Shown: positions 8,362-18,911, counted from the first letter of the stretch. The stretch: DNA of 64,000 nucleotides from Bacteroidota bacterium (GCA_947449315.1 CANFRC010000006.1:108249-172248), one strand, 5' to 3'. Notes: generated from the letters alone by a model not told the origin. A program made the numbers and translations.

Positions 8362-11076
8362 ATGAACATTATTTATTTAGCTCCCGCTTTAGGGATTTTA
8401 GGATTGATCGTAATGGCGATAAAATCTGCTTGGGTTAATAAGCAAGATGCCGGTGATAAAAACATGCAAGAACTTGCCGGTTATATTGCAGATGGCGCAA
8501 TGGCGTTTTTAAAAGCAGAATGGAAAGTGCTCAGCATTTTCGTTGTTTTTGCTGCAGCATTGTTAGCCTATTCAGGAACTATTCATGAAATAAATGGAAA
8601 AGAAATTCACGGAAGTTGGATTATAGCTATCGCGTTTATTATTGGTGCTGTATTTTCTGCTACTGCAGGATACATAGGTATGAAAGTAGCTACCAAAGCA
8701 AATGTTCGTACTACGCAGGCTGCTAAAACAAGTTTAAAACAAGCCTTGAAAGTTTCTTTCACAGGTGGAACTGTAATGGGTTTAGGAGTTGCTGGTTTAG
8801 CTGTTTTAGGCTTGGGTGGATTGTTTATTGTTTTCTTAAAAATGTTTCATGTTGTTAATGTTGATAGCAACGAAATGAAAACAGCTATTGAAGTATTGAC
8901 AGGGTTCTCTTTGGGAGCTGAGTCCATTGCTTTATTTGCTCGTGTTGGAGGTGGTATTTATACAAAAGCTGCCGATGTTGGAGCTGATCTTGTTGGAAAA
9001 GTAGAAGCAGGTATCCCAGAAGATGACGTTCGTAACCCGGCTACCATTGCTGATAACGTTGGTGATAACGTAGGTGATGTTGCAGGTATGGGTGCCGATT
9101 TATTTGGTTCTTATGTAGCAACGATTTTGGCTACAATGGTATTAGGACAAGAGATCATTGTTACAGATAACTTTGGTGGTATGTCACCAATCTTATTACC
9201 AATGGTAATCTGTGGTTTAGGTATCGTTTTCTCAATTATAGGAACTTGGTTTGTTACCATTAAAGATGATAAATCAAATGTTCAAAATGCATTGAATTTG
9301 GGTAACTGGTCATCAATGATCCTAACAGTAATTGCGTCTTATTTTATTGTCATGTATATGTTGCCTGATGGAGTTATTACGCTTCGTGAAATTCCATTTA
9401 CTAAAATGGGCGTTTTCTTAGCGATAGTTGTTGGTACTGTTGTAGGGGCAATCATGAGTATTGTTACCGAGTATTACACCGCAATGGGTAAAGGTCCTGT
9501 AAACTCTATTATTCAACAATCTTCTACAGGGCATGCTACTAATATTATTGGTGGTTTATCAGTAGGGATGAAATCAACAGTTATTCCAATATTAACATTG
9601 GCTGGTGGTATTATGGCTTCGTATCATTTTGCAGGTTTGTATGGTGTGGCTATCGCAGCAGCAGGAATGATGGCTACAACGGCTATGCAATTAGCAATAG
9701 ATGCTTTCGGTCCGATTGCAGATAACGCTGGTGGTATTGCTGAAATGAGTCAATTGCCTCCTGAAGTTCGTGAGCGTACAGATAATTTAGATGCAGTAGG
9801 TAACACAACAGCAGCAACAGGAAAAGGATTTGCAATCGCTTCAGCAGCCTTAACATCATTGGCATTGTTTGCTGCCTTTGTTGGTATTGCAGGCATTTCT
9901 CATATTGATATTTACAAAGCAAATGTATTAGCAGGTTTATTTGTTGGTGCGATGATTCCTTTTATATTCTCTGCATTGTGTATTCAAGCGGTTGGTAAAG
10001 CTGCGATGGACATGGTACAAGAAGTGCGTAGACAGTTCCGCGAAATTCCAGGTATCATGGAATACAAAGCGAAGCCAGAATATGAAAAATGTGTGGCTAT
10101 TTCTACAAAGGCTTCTATCCGTGAAATGATGATGCCAGGAGCTATTGCATTGATCACTCCTGTGATTGTTGGTTTTACATTCGGTCCGGAAGTATTAGGT
10201 GGTTTATTAGCAGGTGTTACAGTATCCGGAGTGTTGATGGGTATTTTCCAATCAAATGCAGGTGGTGCTTGGGACAATGCAAAAAAATCTTTTGAAAAAG
10301 GGGTAATGATCAATGGTGAAATGTTCTATAAAAAATCAGAACCACACAAAGCTTCTGTTACTGGAGATACTGTTGGTGATCCATTTAAAGATACTTCTGG
10401 TCCTTCTATGAATATCCTTATTAAATTAATGTCTATCGTTTCTTTGGTTATTGCTCCTTATATCGCAGTAAATACTGCTGAAGCAGGAATGGGTTGCGAT
10501 AAAGATAAGATGCAGAGTGAATGTTCTATGGGGGCAGAAATGCACGGTGGATGTTCTGAAATGCACGAAGGTTGCACAGGAATGATGCATGAAGGTTGTA
10601 TGGAAAGCAAATGCGATATGAGCAAATGTGCTACTATGACCAAAGAAGACTGTGCTAAAATGTGTGATGAAAAAGGATGTTCTGCAGATGAAAAAGCATA
10701 TTGCATGAGCATGTATGGTACCGATGGAAAATTTATAGGTGCTAAATGCGATATGATGAAATGTATGAACATGACCAAAGAAGCATGTGCTAAATATTGT
10801 GATTCAGTTAAATGTTCGCCTGAAGAAAAAGCCATGTGTATTAAACATGCCGGAATGAGTTCAGCTGCTGGTTGTAAAGATCATGCTGGCATGACGGAAG
10901 GAAAAGCGTGTTGTAAAGATAAAGCGCCTGTTGAAAAAGCGTGTTGTAAAGACAAAGCAGCCTCAGGTAATTGCTCAGGAGAGGTTAAAAGTTGTATGAA
11001 AGCATGCACTCATGGCTGCAAAACAAAAGAAGAGTGTGCTAAAAAATGTGGCGATGCTTGTGCTAAAATGCACTAA
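8362..11076 (+). CDS. hppA: Membrane-bound proton/sodium-pumping pyrophosphatase with Cys-rich tail
   Basis: A 904-residue integral membrane protein that couples pyrophosphate hydrolysis to H+ or Na+ transport. The family signature [11 protein letters not shown] is at 205-215 and the acidic [12 protein letters not shown] loop at 231-242. [10 protein letters not shown] (480-489) has alanine where K+-independent enzymes have lysine, so this is the K+-dependent class; H+ versus Na+ specificity was not resolved. The normal enzyme ends near residue 709, after the last helix ([10 protein letters not shown]). Here the frame continues for about 195 residues with roughly 29 cysteines plus many Met, His, Lys and Asp, including two near-identical ACCKDKA motifs. 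Both termini of this family lie on the outer side of the membrane, so the tail should be periplasmic, perhaps binding metal. Followed by a strong terminator. Confidence 0.93.
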   Translation: MNIIYLAPALGILGLIVMAIKSAWVNKQDAGDKNMQELAGYIADGAMAFLKAEWKVLSIFVVFAAALLAYSGTIHEINGKEIHGSWIIAIAFIIGAVFSATAGYIGMKVATKANVRTTQAAKTSLKQALKVSFTGGTVMGLGVAGLAVLGLGGLFIVFLKMFHVVNVDSNEMKTAIEVLTGFSLGAESIALFARVGGGIYTKAADVGADLVGKVEAGIPEDDVRNPATIADNVGDNVGDVAGMGADLFGSYVATILATMVLGQEIIVTDNFGGMSPILLPMVICGLGIVFSIIGTWFVTIKDDKSNVQNALNLGNWSSMILTVIASYFIVMYMLPDGVITLREIPFTKMGVFLAIVVGTVVGAIMSIVTEYYTAMGKGPVNSIIQQSSTGHATNIIGGLSVGMKSTVIPILTLAGGIMASYHFAGLYGVAIAAAGMMATTAMQLAIDAFGPIADNAGGIAEMSQLPPEVRERTDNLDAVGNTTAATGKGFAIASAALTSLALFAAFVGIAGISHIDIYKANVLAGLFVGAMIPFIFSALCIQAVGKAAMDMVQEVRRQFREIPGIMEYKAKPEYEKCVAISTKASIREMMMPGAIALITPVIVGFTFGPEVLGGLLAGVTVSGVLMGIFQSNAGGAWDNAKKSFEKGVMINGEMFYKKSEPHKASVTGDTVGDPFKDTSGPSMNILIKLMSIVSLVIAPYIAVNTAEAGMGCDKDKMQSECSMGAEMHGGCSEMHEGCTGMMHEGCMESKCDMSKCATMTKEDCAKMCDEKGCSADEKAYCMSMYGTDGKFIGAKCDMMKCMNMTKEACAKYCDSVKCSPEEKAMCIKHAGMSSAAGCKDHAGMTEGKACCKDKAPVEKACCKDKAASGNCSGEVKSCMKACTHGCKTKEECAKKCGDACAKMH

Positions 11077-11094
11077 ATAAAATAGTATTTTAAT

Positions 11095-11129
11095 AAAAAA
11101 GCTTCCTGAATCTCAGGAAGCTTTTTTTT
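11095..11129. terminator. Bidirectional terminator after hppA
   Basis: AAGCTTCCTGA / TCAGGAAGCTT with A and T tracts on either side, 18 bases after the hppA stop and facing the convergent subtilase gene. Confidence 0.85.
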
Positions 11130-11155
11130 ATTAAAACATTTTATAAATGGGATTG

Positions 11156-12844
11156 TCAATCTATAATTACCTTAATAACATTAGACCCAGAATTAGTACG
11201 GAAGAGCTTTATAAAATAAATACCTTTAGCAATGGAGGATACATCAATGGATAGTTGGTGAATACCTTTGGATGCTTCGCCTTCAATCTTTTTTATTTCT
11301 TGTCCGAATAAATTACTGATACTTATTTCAGTGGCTTCAGCACTATAATAAACAAGGGTTAAATTAGTGGAAGCGGGATTAGGATAAATATTTTTAATTC
11401 CGAATTCGGTTGTTGCTTCACTTTCATCGATGCCCACAGCAGCACAATAATTTTGCATCGCTTTCACCGACTTATAGGCATTTAATCTTCCTTGGGAAAC
11501 GGTTGCATAATTAGCAGCACTTAAATCAGAGATCTGGTCAACAGCACCTAGCATCGAATCTTTTACGATCAATGCTACACCGGCAGGATCAGCTTTGTAA
11601 TTTGTAATGAACTGCGCGCAAGGCGTAGAATACATTAATGCAATGGTTCCTGCAACATGAGGTGTGGCCATAGATGTGCCAGTCATGCTAACATAAGCAT
11701 TTCCTGGAATGGTGGAATAGATTCCTGTTCCAGGTGCTCCTAGGTCGATGGTCGTGGCTCCGTAACCAGCATTCCCATATTTCTGATCATTACTATTTGT
11801 GTTTGTAACAGCAACCATCCAGTTGCTAGTACATGCTGTTGGTATGTCACCATTCACATCGATGTTCCAATTGTGATTAGCAGTTGCAGCAGCACTTAAA
11901 ATACCCACAGCACCTAATGAATCATACATCGCACACCACAAGGGGAAATTAACAGGTTGTCCGTTATCAATTCCAAATGATGAATTGGTGGCAACCACAA
12001 AAGCGCCTTTTGCTCCATTTGTTTGATTGTATAATCTACGTTGATCGCGGACATACGCATATGATTCCACCGCATTTGATTCTAAAGCACTGTCTGTTGC
12101 TGTATTGCCATAGCTAACCGCCATTATTTTCACATTCCAGTTTACTCCCGTAATTCCTGTTGCATTATTTCCTCTTGCTCCGATGGTGCCCGAAAGATGT
12201 GTTCCATGGGAGGCTGAAGTTATAGCATCGGAATTGGTTCCTGCATTCCATCCTTTTACATCATCAATATAGCCATTGCCATCATCGTCAATTCCATTGG
12301 AAGGGATCTCATTGTAATTTTTCCAGAAGTTTAGATCAACATGTGTTAGATCGAACCCACCATCAATGGCTGCAACAACAATAGTATCCCCTAAAGATGT
12401 TAATCCGCCTGTGGTGATGTCCCAAGCTTCTGGCGCATCAATGTCAGCATCGATCAATCCTCCGCTGGCTCCTGTATTGTTGAGGTCCCACATCGATCCA
12501 AATTGCGTGTCATCCGGAATGACCCGCTCCTGAAACATATGATTAAATTGTGCAATTTTTACCAGATGATTTCTTCTGACCGCTTTTAATAAAAGATCCT
12601 GATTAATTGTCGTTGAATTAAAGTTGTATAAATAAATATGCATTGATTGGGAAAGCGCACGTTCCACTTTAAGTTCGGTTGTAATGCCGAAGAGCGATTG
12701 TAATTCAGAGGTGAGTTGCGATGCGTCTGATTCCGAATGAACCATAACAATTAAATTTCCCGGAACGATGTTGCTTTCCTGAGCACCAGAAAAGAACGAA
12801 AAGCAAATGAATAAAGAGGAGAAAAGTATTTTGAAGGTTTTCAT
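11156..12844 (-). CDS. S8 subtilisin-like serine protease with T9SS sorting domain
   Basis: A 562-residue secreted protease. A signal peptide (MKTFKILFSSLFICFSFFSGA) is followed by a pro-region and then the S8 catalytic domain: Asp161 in AAIDGGFDLTHVDL, His213 in SHGTHLSGTIG, oxyanion Asn near 287 (VVATNSSFG) and Ser391 in MTGTSMATPHVAG. The triad is complete. The last about 75 residues (IYPNPASTNLTLVYY ... KGIYFIKLF) are a type A T9SS C-terminal domain, so the enzyme is expected at the cell surface or in the medium. Calcium-binding-like DDDGNGYIDD occurs near 187-195. Likely role: degradation of extracellular protein. It stands alone, convergent with hppA. Confidence 0.92.
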   Translation of the reverse strand: MKTFKILFSSLFICFSFFSGAQESNIVPGNLIVMVHSESDASQLTSELQSLFGITTELKVERALSQSMHIYLYNFNSTTINQDLLLKAVRRNHLVKIAQFNHMFQERVIPDDTQFGSMWDLNNTGASGGLIDADIDAPEAWDITTGGLTSLGDTIVVAAIDGGFDLTHVDLNFWKNYNEIPSNGIDDDGNGYIDDVKGWNAGTNSDAITSASHGTHLSGTIGARGNNATGITGVNWNVKIMAVSYGNTATDSALESNAVESYAYVRDQRRLYNQTNGAKGAFVVATNSSFGIDNGQPVNFPLWCAMYDSLGAVGILSAAATANHNWNIDVNGDIPTACTSNWMVAVTNTNSNDQKYGNAGYGATTIDLGAPGTGIYSTIPGNAYVSMTGTSMATPHVAGTIALMYSTPCAQFITNYKADPAGVALIVKDSMLGAVDQISDLSAANYATVSQGRLNAYKSVKAMQNYCAAVGIDESEATTEFGIKNIYPNPASTNLTLVYYSAEATEISISNLFGQEIKKIEGEASKGIHQLSIDVSSIAKGIYFIKLFRTNSGSNVIKVIID

Positions 12845-12932
12845 CTGAATCGGGTTTACTTACACAATGTTAATCATTTTTTGTGTAATTTGCAAAGGGG
12901 ATTCCTTGTGTTTTATTAGGGAATAATTTTAC

Positions 12933-13030
12933 GGAGCGTCATTGCGAATTCTTTTCGTAGAAATGGTGTGGTCATCTCAAACATGCAGTTAAATGAGATT
13001 ACCACGTTTGTACTTCACTCGCAATGATGT
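12933..13030. repeat. REP-like palindromic intergenic repeat, copy A
   Basis: Outer arms CATTGCGA (12940-12947) and TCGCAATG (13019-13026) enclose a second inverted pair, GTGGTCATCTCA (12968-12979) and TGAGATTACCAC (12994-13005), matching at 11 of 12 positions. A degenerate relative lies at 18550-18626. The layout resembles the dispersed cattgcgag palindromes found in many bacterial genomes. Confidence 0.7.
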
Positions 13031-13041
13031 AAAAATTAAAA

Positions 13042-16000
13042 ATGATGTTAGGAAAGAACTTTACTATATATAAATCATCAGCAGGCTCGGGGAAAACCTT
13101 TACGTTGGTAAAAGAGTACTTGGCTTTGGCATTGAATGATGGAGCGAATCCGCCACAAGCCTACAAACATATTTTAGCTGTTACGTTTACAAATAAAGCG
13201 GCTACTGAAATGAAAGAGCGTATCATCAAAGCGCTGAAAGAACTTTCGGAAGCGGACTATTCTCAACTATCCTCCGGCACCAAAAACTTACTGGCTTCTT
13301 TGAAGGAACATAAGAAATTGAATGCGAATCAAAAAATAGATGATACCCTCATTCGCAAAAGAGCGCAACAGATTCTCACAGCTATTCTTCATAATTATTC
13401 TGATTTTGCTATCGGAACAATTGACAGTTTTGTGCATAAAGTAGTCCGCACGTTCGCATTCGATTTGAAGATCCCGATGAGTTTTGAGATTGAAATGGAT
13501 GACGAAAAACTATTGGGCCAAGCCATTGATCTATTGATCGGACAAATAGGCAATGATGAACGACTGACCAAAGCATTGGTTGAATTCACAGAGAGTAAAA
13601 CGGATGATGAGAAAAGCTGGCACATCGAAAACGATCTACAGAAATTCGCTAAAAATCTATTAAATGAGGAAGGCGCTGTTTATATTGATAAGCTGAGGCA
13701 TTTGAGTGTCGATGATTTTTTTAAGATCAAGGATACCTTGTTTGCTGAACTAAAAAAGTTTGAGACAGCTGTCACCAAAGAAGCTGAAAAAGCAACGGTA
13801 CTCATAAAAAATGCCGGGTTGACAAGCAAGGACTTTTATTATGGCGACAAAGGCATTGCAGCCTATTTTGATAAATTATCAAAAGGGAGAATGGATTACA
13901 TTTCTCCGAATACCTATGTTCAAGCAACAGCAGGAGAAGATAAATGGTATGGCGGAAAAGTTTCTGAAAAAGCAAAATTGGAGATCGATGCTGTTAAACC
14001 AAATTTGATCGATTGTTTTAATGCGATTCAGATTATAAAGGATACAGATTATTCAGATTATGTGCTCTTTCAACTGATCAATAAAAATATTTATTCGCTG
14101 GCTGTTTTAAATGAAATTGAAAAATTGCTCAATGAATACAAGGCGCAGAATAATGTGCTGCACATGTCGGAGTTCAATAAAATGATTGCAAAAATTGTAT
14201 TGAATGAGCCCATCCCTTTTATTTATGAGCGTTTAGGCGAACGATATAATAATTATTTGATCGATGAGTTTCAGGATACATCTGTTCTTCAATTTCAGAA
14301 TTTACTTCCGCTTATCGACAATTCCTTGGCCAGTGGTCATTTTACAATGCTGGTAGGGGATGGTAAACAAGCCATCTATCGTTGGCGTGGAGGTGAAGTG
14401 GAGCAATTTGCATTGCTTCCTCAAATCTTTAAACATAACGACAATCCATTGGTTTTGGAGCGGGAAGAGGCGTTGGTCCGAAATCATGATCCTCAAGTTC
14501 TAGATAAAAATTACCGGAGTAAACGGGAAGTGATCGAATTTAACAATTCACTTTTCAGAACACTTGCAAGCAAGTTAAATGAGAAATATCAGACAATCTA
14601 TCAAGGATTGGAACAAGGTTTTAATCCAGAAAATAAGGGTGGTTTAGTACAGGTGGAATTTATTGATGGTGAAAAGGAATTTTTTCGTGATCAGAATAAA
14701 ATAAGAACGCTGGAAGTTATCCGGCATTTGCAGACTCAAAATTATAAACTGAAAGATATTGCAATTCTTGTTCGTAAAAACACCGATGGTAGTGACATAG
14801 CAAATTATCTGACACAAAACGGAGTTGAAGTTATTTCATCCGATTCTTTATTATTAAGTAATTCAGCAGAAATAAATTTCCTGCATTCGCTGCTTAAATA
14901 TTTAGCGAACACGTCTAATAATATTATTCAAACAGAAATTTTGGAATACCTTGTTGCTTCGGGCTATTTAGTTGAAACAACTATTGATGAAGTGTTGCAG
15001 AACAGAACCGGGATTAGTGCGATTATTCAGTCGGCAAAAATAGATTTTAGTGTCACGCATCTTTCTAAAATGGCTTTGTATGAATTGTGTGAAGAGCTGA
15101 TTCGTATTTTTAAGTTGAATGCAATGCCAAACGCCTACCTGCAATTTTTTCTGGATGAGGTGTTGAATTATTCCATTAAGAAGAACAATAATTTAAATGA
15201 TTTTATAGCGTATTGGGAAGAGAAAAAAATGAAGGCGTCTCTTATTGTTCCTCATGGAATGGATGCGGTGAGTATTATGACCATTCATCGTTCCAAGGGA
15301 TTGGAATTTCCTGCCGTTATTCTTCCATTTTCCAACACTAGAGTTGAAACGGGTAAAAAGAATTTATGGATCGATATTAAAAATAGTAAGCTGCCTGATC
15401 TTCCTTCGGCCATAGTTCCTACGAATAAAGATCTTATGGAAACCCCGTATGGCGATTTGTTTGAGGAAGAAAATAATAAATCCTTGCTCGATAATTTAAA
15501 TGTCTTATATGTTGGTTTGACACGTGCGGAAGAACGGATGTATGTGTTTTCGGGGAAACCCGGCAAAACGCCTGAAAACATGAAGAGTATTAGTGACATG
15601 CTTGCCTATTATTATCAAAATAACGGAGAATGGGATGAAGGGAAGTCGGTTTATACCTCTGGTGAAGAGGTAGCGCATGTAGAACATTCGAAAGCAGCGG
15701 GAGTGTCCAACTTTAAGTTGGATACTTTTAATTCGAACCAATGGAGGGGACATATTAAAATGCGTGCTGCTGCTCCAAGCATCTGGAATACGCAGATGGC
15801 GGAAGTAAAGAAAGATTACGGAAATCTCGTTCATACAGCATTTGCAAAAGTTAAAACCATAGATGATATAGTTCCTGCTATCAATGCCATGTGCGGAGAA
15901 GGAATGATCACTATCCCAGAAAAAGAAGCGCTGAAGCTTACACTTACAAAAATAGTTACACTTCCGGAATTGAAGGCTTATTTTGCACCCGGACAAATTA

Positions 16001-16227
16001 TTAAAAACGAGGCGGAGATCATCTCTGTTGCGGGAGAATTCTTTCGCCCCGATAGAGTTGTTCTAAGTGGAAAAACAGCAGTTATTATAGATTATAAAAC
16101 GGGTGGGGAAAAACAAGATCATAAAAAACAGATTATCGGTTATTCCGACCTGTTGAATCAGCTGGGATATTCAGTTTCAAAAAGGCTCTTGGTGTATATT
16201 GAGGACGAGAAAGTGGTCTCTGTTTAA
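13042..16227 (+). CDS. AddA-like UvrD-family helicase/exonuclease
   Basis: A 1061-residue superfamily 1 helicase with a C-terminal nuclease domain. Walker A is AGSGKTFT (about 14-21), motif Ia LAVTFTNKAATEMKERI, Walker B LIDEFQDTS (about 407-415), motif III GDGKQAIYRWRGG, motif V/VI SIMTIHRSKGLEFPA and LYVGLTRAEERMYV. Near the C-terminus FRPDRVVLSGKTAVIIDYKTG gives the D...DYK core of the PD-(D/E)XK (RecB-family) nuclease. This is the AddA/RexA layout, which pairs with an AddB nuclease to process double-strand breaks for RecA. The matching AddB-like protein is at 19591, about 3.4 kb downstream on the same strand rather than adjacent. Start could be either of two consecutive ATGs. Confidence 0.85.
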   Translation: MMLGKNFTIYKSSAGSGKTFTLVKEYLALALNDGANPPQAYKHILAVTFTNKAATEMKERIIKALKELSEADYSQLSSGTKNLLASLKEHKKLNANQKIDDTLIRKRAQQILTAILHNYSDFAIGTIDSFVHKVVRTFAFDLKIPMSFEIEMDDEKLLGQAIDLLIGQIGNDERLTKALVEFTESKTDDEKSWHIENDLQKFAKNLLNEEGAVYIDKLRHLSVDDFFKIKDTLFAELKKFETAVTKEAEKATVLIKNAGLTSKDFYYGDKGIAAYFDKLSKGRMDYISPNTYVQATAGEDKWYGGKVSEKAKLEIDAVKPNLIDCFNAIQIIKDTDYSDYVLFQLINKNIYSLAVLNEIEKLLNEYKAQNNVLHMSEFNKMIAKIVLNEPIPFIYERLGERYNNYLIDEFQDTSVLQFQNLLPLIDNSLASGHFTMLVGDGKQAIYRWRGGEVEQFALLPQIFKHNDNPLVLEREEALVRNHDPQVLDKNYRSKREVIEFNNSLFRTLASKLNEKYQTIYQGLEQGFNPENKGGLVQVEFIDGEKEFFRDQNKIRTLEVIRHLQTQNYKLKDIAILVRKNTDGSDIANYLTQNGVEVISSDSLLLSNSAEINFLHSLLKYLANTSNNIIQTEILEYLVASGYLVETTIDEVLQNRTGISAIIQSAKIDFSVTHLSKMALYELCEELIRIFKLNAMPNAYLQFFLDEVLNYSIKKNNNLNDFIAYWEEKKMKASLIVPHGMDAVSIMTIHRSKGLEFPAVILPFSNTRVETGKKNLWIDIKNSKLPDLPSAIVPTNKDLMETPYGDLFEEENNKSLLDNLNVLYVGLTRAEERMYVFSGKPGKTPENMKSISDMLAYYYQNNGEWDEGKSVYTSGEEVAHVEHSKAAGVSNFKLDTFNSNQWRGHIKMRAAAPSIWNTQMAEVKKDYGNLVHTAFAKVKTIDDIVPAINAMCGEGMITIPEKEALKLTLTKIVTLPELKAYFAPGQIIKNEAEIISVAGEFFRPDRVVLSGKTAVIIDYKTGGEKQDHKKQIIGYSDLLNQLGYSVSKRLLVYIEDEKVVSV

Positions 16228-16342
16228 TAATAAAAGTTTGTGAAGTCAATAAATCAAGGCTTTTTTTCTTTTTTAATACTGCTGCATTTGCTCTATTTAT
16301 AATTGACTTTTGTCGCAGAAATAAATCATTTAATAAAATCAT

Positions 16343-16373
16343 TTTGCCATATAAATGTTTTAAAGTAAATTCG
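16343..16373 (+). promoter_or_regulatory. Promoter of the M13 peptidase gene
   Basis: TTTG at 16343-16346 and TAAATTCG at 16366-16373 with a 19-base spacer, the same design as the hppA promoter. Confidence 0.55.
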
Positions 16374-16392
16374 TTCTCTAAATAAAAAAAAC

Positions 16393-18450
16393 ATGAACAA
16401 GAATATTCTAAAACTTTCAGTAGTTGCTTCCCTAATTACTTTTACATCTTGTGGTGGAGATGCTAAAAAGGAAGAAAGCTCAGCAGCAAAAAACACCGGT
16501 ATTGATATTGCAAATATTGATAGTACGGCAAAACCTACAGACGATTTTTATCAGTTTGTAAACGGTACATGGATTAAAAACAACGCTATTCCTGAGTCAG
16601 AAAGCCGCTGGGGTAGTTTCAATGAATTAGAAAAGCTGAATAAAGCAAAATTATTGACCATCCTTCAAGATGCGTCGGCTGATAAAACAGCAAAAGCAGG
16701 AAGCAACACACAAAAAATAGGTGACTTCTTTTCTGTTGCAATGGATTCAGTGAAATTGAATAAAGATGCGATCACTCCTTTAAATGATGAGTTTGCAGCT
16801 ATTGAAAATGTTAAAACGTCAGAAGACCTTATCAAAGAACTGGCTCATCTTCATACTATAGGTGTTGGCGCTATGTTTGGTGGTTACATAGGACAAGATC
16901 CAAAGATCAGTTCTCAATATGTGACTCAATTAGGGCAAGGCGGTATTTCTTTGCCAGACAGAGATTATTATACGAATAAGGATGAACGCACTTTGGGAAT
17001 ACAAAAAGCATACAAGTCACATCTTGTCAATATGTTTGTTTTACTAGGTGATAAAAAGGATGTAGCAGAAAAAAATGCGAAGACGGTTTATGATATTGAA
17101 ACAAATTTTGCGAAATCGTCCATGACAAATATTGAAATGCGTGATCCTGTAATACAATACAATAAAAAATCGTTCAAGTTATTAGCTGAAATGACTCCTA
17201 ATTTCAACTGGCAAACTTATTTTGAAGCAATCGGTTTAAAAGCCGTAGATACTGTTATTGTGGCTCAACCAGAATTCTTCAAACAATTTAACGCGTCCTT
17301 GAAATCTGTTTCCATCAATGATTGGAAAACGTATTTACGTTGGGGATTAATTGACGGAATGGCAAGTAAGTTAAGCGACAATTTTGTGAACGAACATTTC
17401 GATTTCTACGGAAAAAAATTATTAGGTATTCCTGCTTTGAAACCTCGTTGGAAGCGTGCTTTGGAAGCTACGGATGGTTCCTTGGGAGATGCTTTAGGAC
17501 AAATATTTGTAGAGAAACATTTTACTCAGGAAAGCAAAAATCGTGTTGGAGAAATGGTGAAAAATCTAATTGCAGCATACCGTGTTCGTATTGCTAGCCG
17601 TGATTGGATGAGTGAAGAAACGAAGAAAGCGGCTAATTTAAAATTAGATAAAGTAATGTTGAAATTAGGATATCCTGATAAATGGAAAGACTATTCTACA
17701 TTAGATATTAAACGCGACTCATATGTTCAAAATTACATGCGTGCCAACGTTTATTCATTTAAAGAAATGGTAGACAAATTAGGGAAACCTGTTGACCGCA
17801 CGGAGTGGGGAATGACCACACCAACAATTAACGCGTATTACAATCCATCAATGAATGAGATCGTCTTCCCTGCGGGTATCATGCAGCCGGTATTTTTTAA
17901 CCCGGACGCTGACGATGCTGTGAACTACGGAAGTATGGGTGCTATCATCGGACACGAGTTAACACATGGCTTTGATGATCAAGGGGCTCAATTTGATGCT
18001 GATGGAAACTTGAAAAATTGGTGGACAGAAAAAGATAAATCGAATTTCAAAATGAAAACAGATATCTTAGTTTCTCAATTCAATAACTACATCGCTATTG
18101 ATAGCATGCATGTTAGAGGTGAGCTTACATTGGGTGAAAATATTGCCGATCTAGGTGGTTTGACAATTTCTTATTATGCATTCAAAAAATCGTTAGAAGG
18201 AAAACCTGCTCCTGAAAAAATTGACGGATTCACTGCAGAACAGCGTTTCTTCTTAGCTTGGGCTCAAGGTTGGAGAGGAAATATGAGAGCAGAGTACTTG
18301 AAAAATATGGTTCAAACAAATCCGCATTCTCCTGGTAACTTCCGTGTAAACGGTCCTCCAAGTAATATGCAAGAGTTTTATGATGCATTTGGTGTAAAAG
18401 AAGGTGATAAAATGTATCGTCCGAAATCTGAAAGAGCAGAGATCTGGTAA
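16393..18450 (+). CDS. M13-family zinc metallopeptidase (PepO/neprilysin-like) lipoprotein
   Basis: A 685-residue protein with a lipoprotein signal (LSVVASLITFTSCGG; lipid-attachment Cys about residue 20). The catalytic zinc site HELTH is at 521-525 (GHELTHGFDDQGAQFD) and the third ligand Glu582 is in ENIADLGG. The N-terminal M13 domain starts with TDDFYQFVNGTWIKNN, and NAYYNPSMNEIVFPAG is the usual substrate-binding stretch. It is full length for neprilysin-like peptidases and should cleave oligopeptides in the periplasm or on the membrane surface. It lies between the addA-like and addB-like genes but has its own promoter and terminator, so it is probably not functionally tied to them. Confidence 0.93.
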   Translation: MNKNILKLSVVASLITFTSCGGDAKKEESSAAKNTGIDIANIDSTAKPTDDFYQFVNGTWIKNNAIPESESRWGSFNELEKLNKAKLLTILQDASADKTAKAGSNTQKIGDFFSVAMDSVKLNKDAITPLNDEFAAIENVKTSEDLIKELAHLHTIGVGAMFGGYIGQDPKISSQYVTQLGQGGISLPDRDYYTNKDERTLGIQKAYKSHLVNMFVLLGDKKDVAEKNAKTVYDIETNFAKSSMTNIEMRDPVIQYNKKSFKLLAEMTPNFNWQTYFEAIGLKAVDTVIVAQPEFFKQFNASLKSVSINDWKTYLRWGLIDGMASKLSDNFVNEHFDFYGKKLLGIPALKPRWKRALEATDGSLGDALGQIFVEKHFTQESKNRVGEMVKNLIAAYRVRIASRDWMSEETKKAANLKLDKVMLKLGYPDKWKDYSTLDIKRDSYVQNYMRANVYSFKEMVDKLGKPVDRTEWGMTTPTINAYYNPSMNEIVFPAGIMQPVFFNPDADDAVNYGSMGAIIGHELTHGFDDQGAQFDADGNLKNWWTEKDKSNFKMKTDILVSQFNNYIAIDSMHVRGELTLGENIADLGGLTISYYAFKKSLEGKPAPEKIDGFTAEQRFFLAWAQGWRGNMRAEYLKNMVQTNPHSPGNFRVNGPPSNMQEFYDAFGVKEGDKMYRPKSERAEIW

Positions 18451-18467
18451 GTATTCTTTGTAATTAT

Positions 18468-18509
18468 AAAAAAAACACCTCGTTCAATTTTAACGGGGTG
18501 TTTTTTTTT
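18468..18509 (+). terminator. Terminator after the M13 peptidase gene
   Basis: AAAACACCTCGTT / AACGGGGTGTTTT stem (one wobble) followed by a run of T, 17 bases after the stop codon. Confidence 0.8.
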
Positions 18510-18549
18510 AGTATGAGCAACATTGAACAGTATTACTTGAGAACATTTA

Positions 18550-18626
18550 AATGGAGCATCATTGCGAGATACCGTTTTTAGTATCGTGTTGCAATTTCTT
18601 CGCTTCTAAATAAGATTGCCGCATTC
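18550..18626. repeat. REP-like palindromic repeat, degenerate copy B
   Basis: GGAGCATCATTGCGAG (18553-18568) matches copy A at 12933 (GGAGCGTCATTGCGAA). The right part (TAAGATTGCCGC) corresponds to TGAGATTACCAC of copy A. The rest has diverged. Confidence 0.55.
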
Positions 18627-18660
18627 ATGACTACCTTATAACGACGAACCAAATTAGTTC

Positions 18661-18909
18661 TTACTTTCCAGGCTCAGCGTTTTTGCGATAAAAAAGATAT
18701 TCTTCTTCTTCAATCGCTGTCCAGTTGTTTTTGTAATCAAATGTCATATCATAAATAAAATTTCTGTCAGGCAGGATATTCACCGTGAAGTGATTCAGAA
18801 TATGTTTGCTTCCCACTACCTGTATTTCTTCCCAAATAGTGGAAGAGATGATCTTGAAAAAAGCTTTGTTGTTAGGGTATTTTCGAAACTGAGGATACGT
18901 GATTTCCAT
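18661..18909 (-). CDS. Hypothetical protein, 82 aa
   Basis: I do not recognise this small protein. Starting at the ATG at 18909 it has 82 residues (MEITYPQFRKYPNNKAFFKI); the frame stays open to 18927, but that would overlap the upstream gene, while the chosen start leaves a 2-base gap after its stop. It is soluble-looking, with aromatic and acidic residues and no signal or membrane segment. The tight spacing says it is translated together with the secreted protein encoded at 18912-19487. The pair lies antisense between the M13 peptidase and addB-like genes. Confidence 0.6.
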   Translation of the reverse strand: MEITYPQFRKYPNNKAFFKIISSTIWEEIQVVGSKHILNHFTVNILPDRNFIYDMTFDYKNNWTAIEEEEYLFYRKNAEPGK

Positions 18910-18911
18910 AC

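Noticed and set aside
10458..10835. Antisense frame over the hppA tail
   Set aside because: A shadow of the Cys-rich low-complexity tail; the sense frame is continuous from the certain pyrophosphatase domain.
10489..11076. hppA tail as frameshift artefact
   Set aside because: The frame runs unbroken from core to stop, codon use stays like the host and a terminator follows the stop at normal distance.
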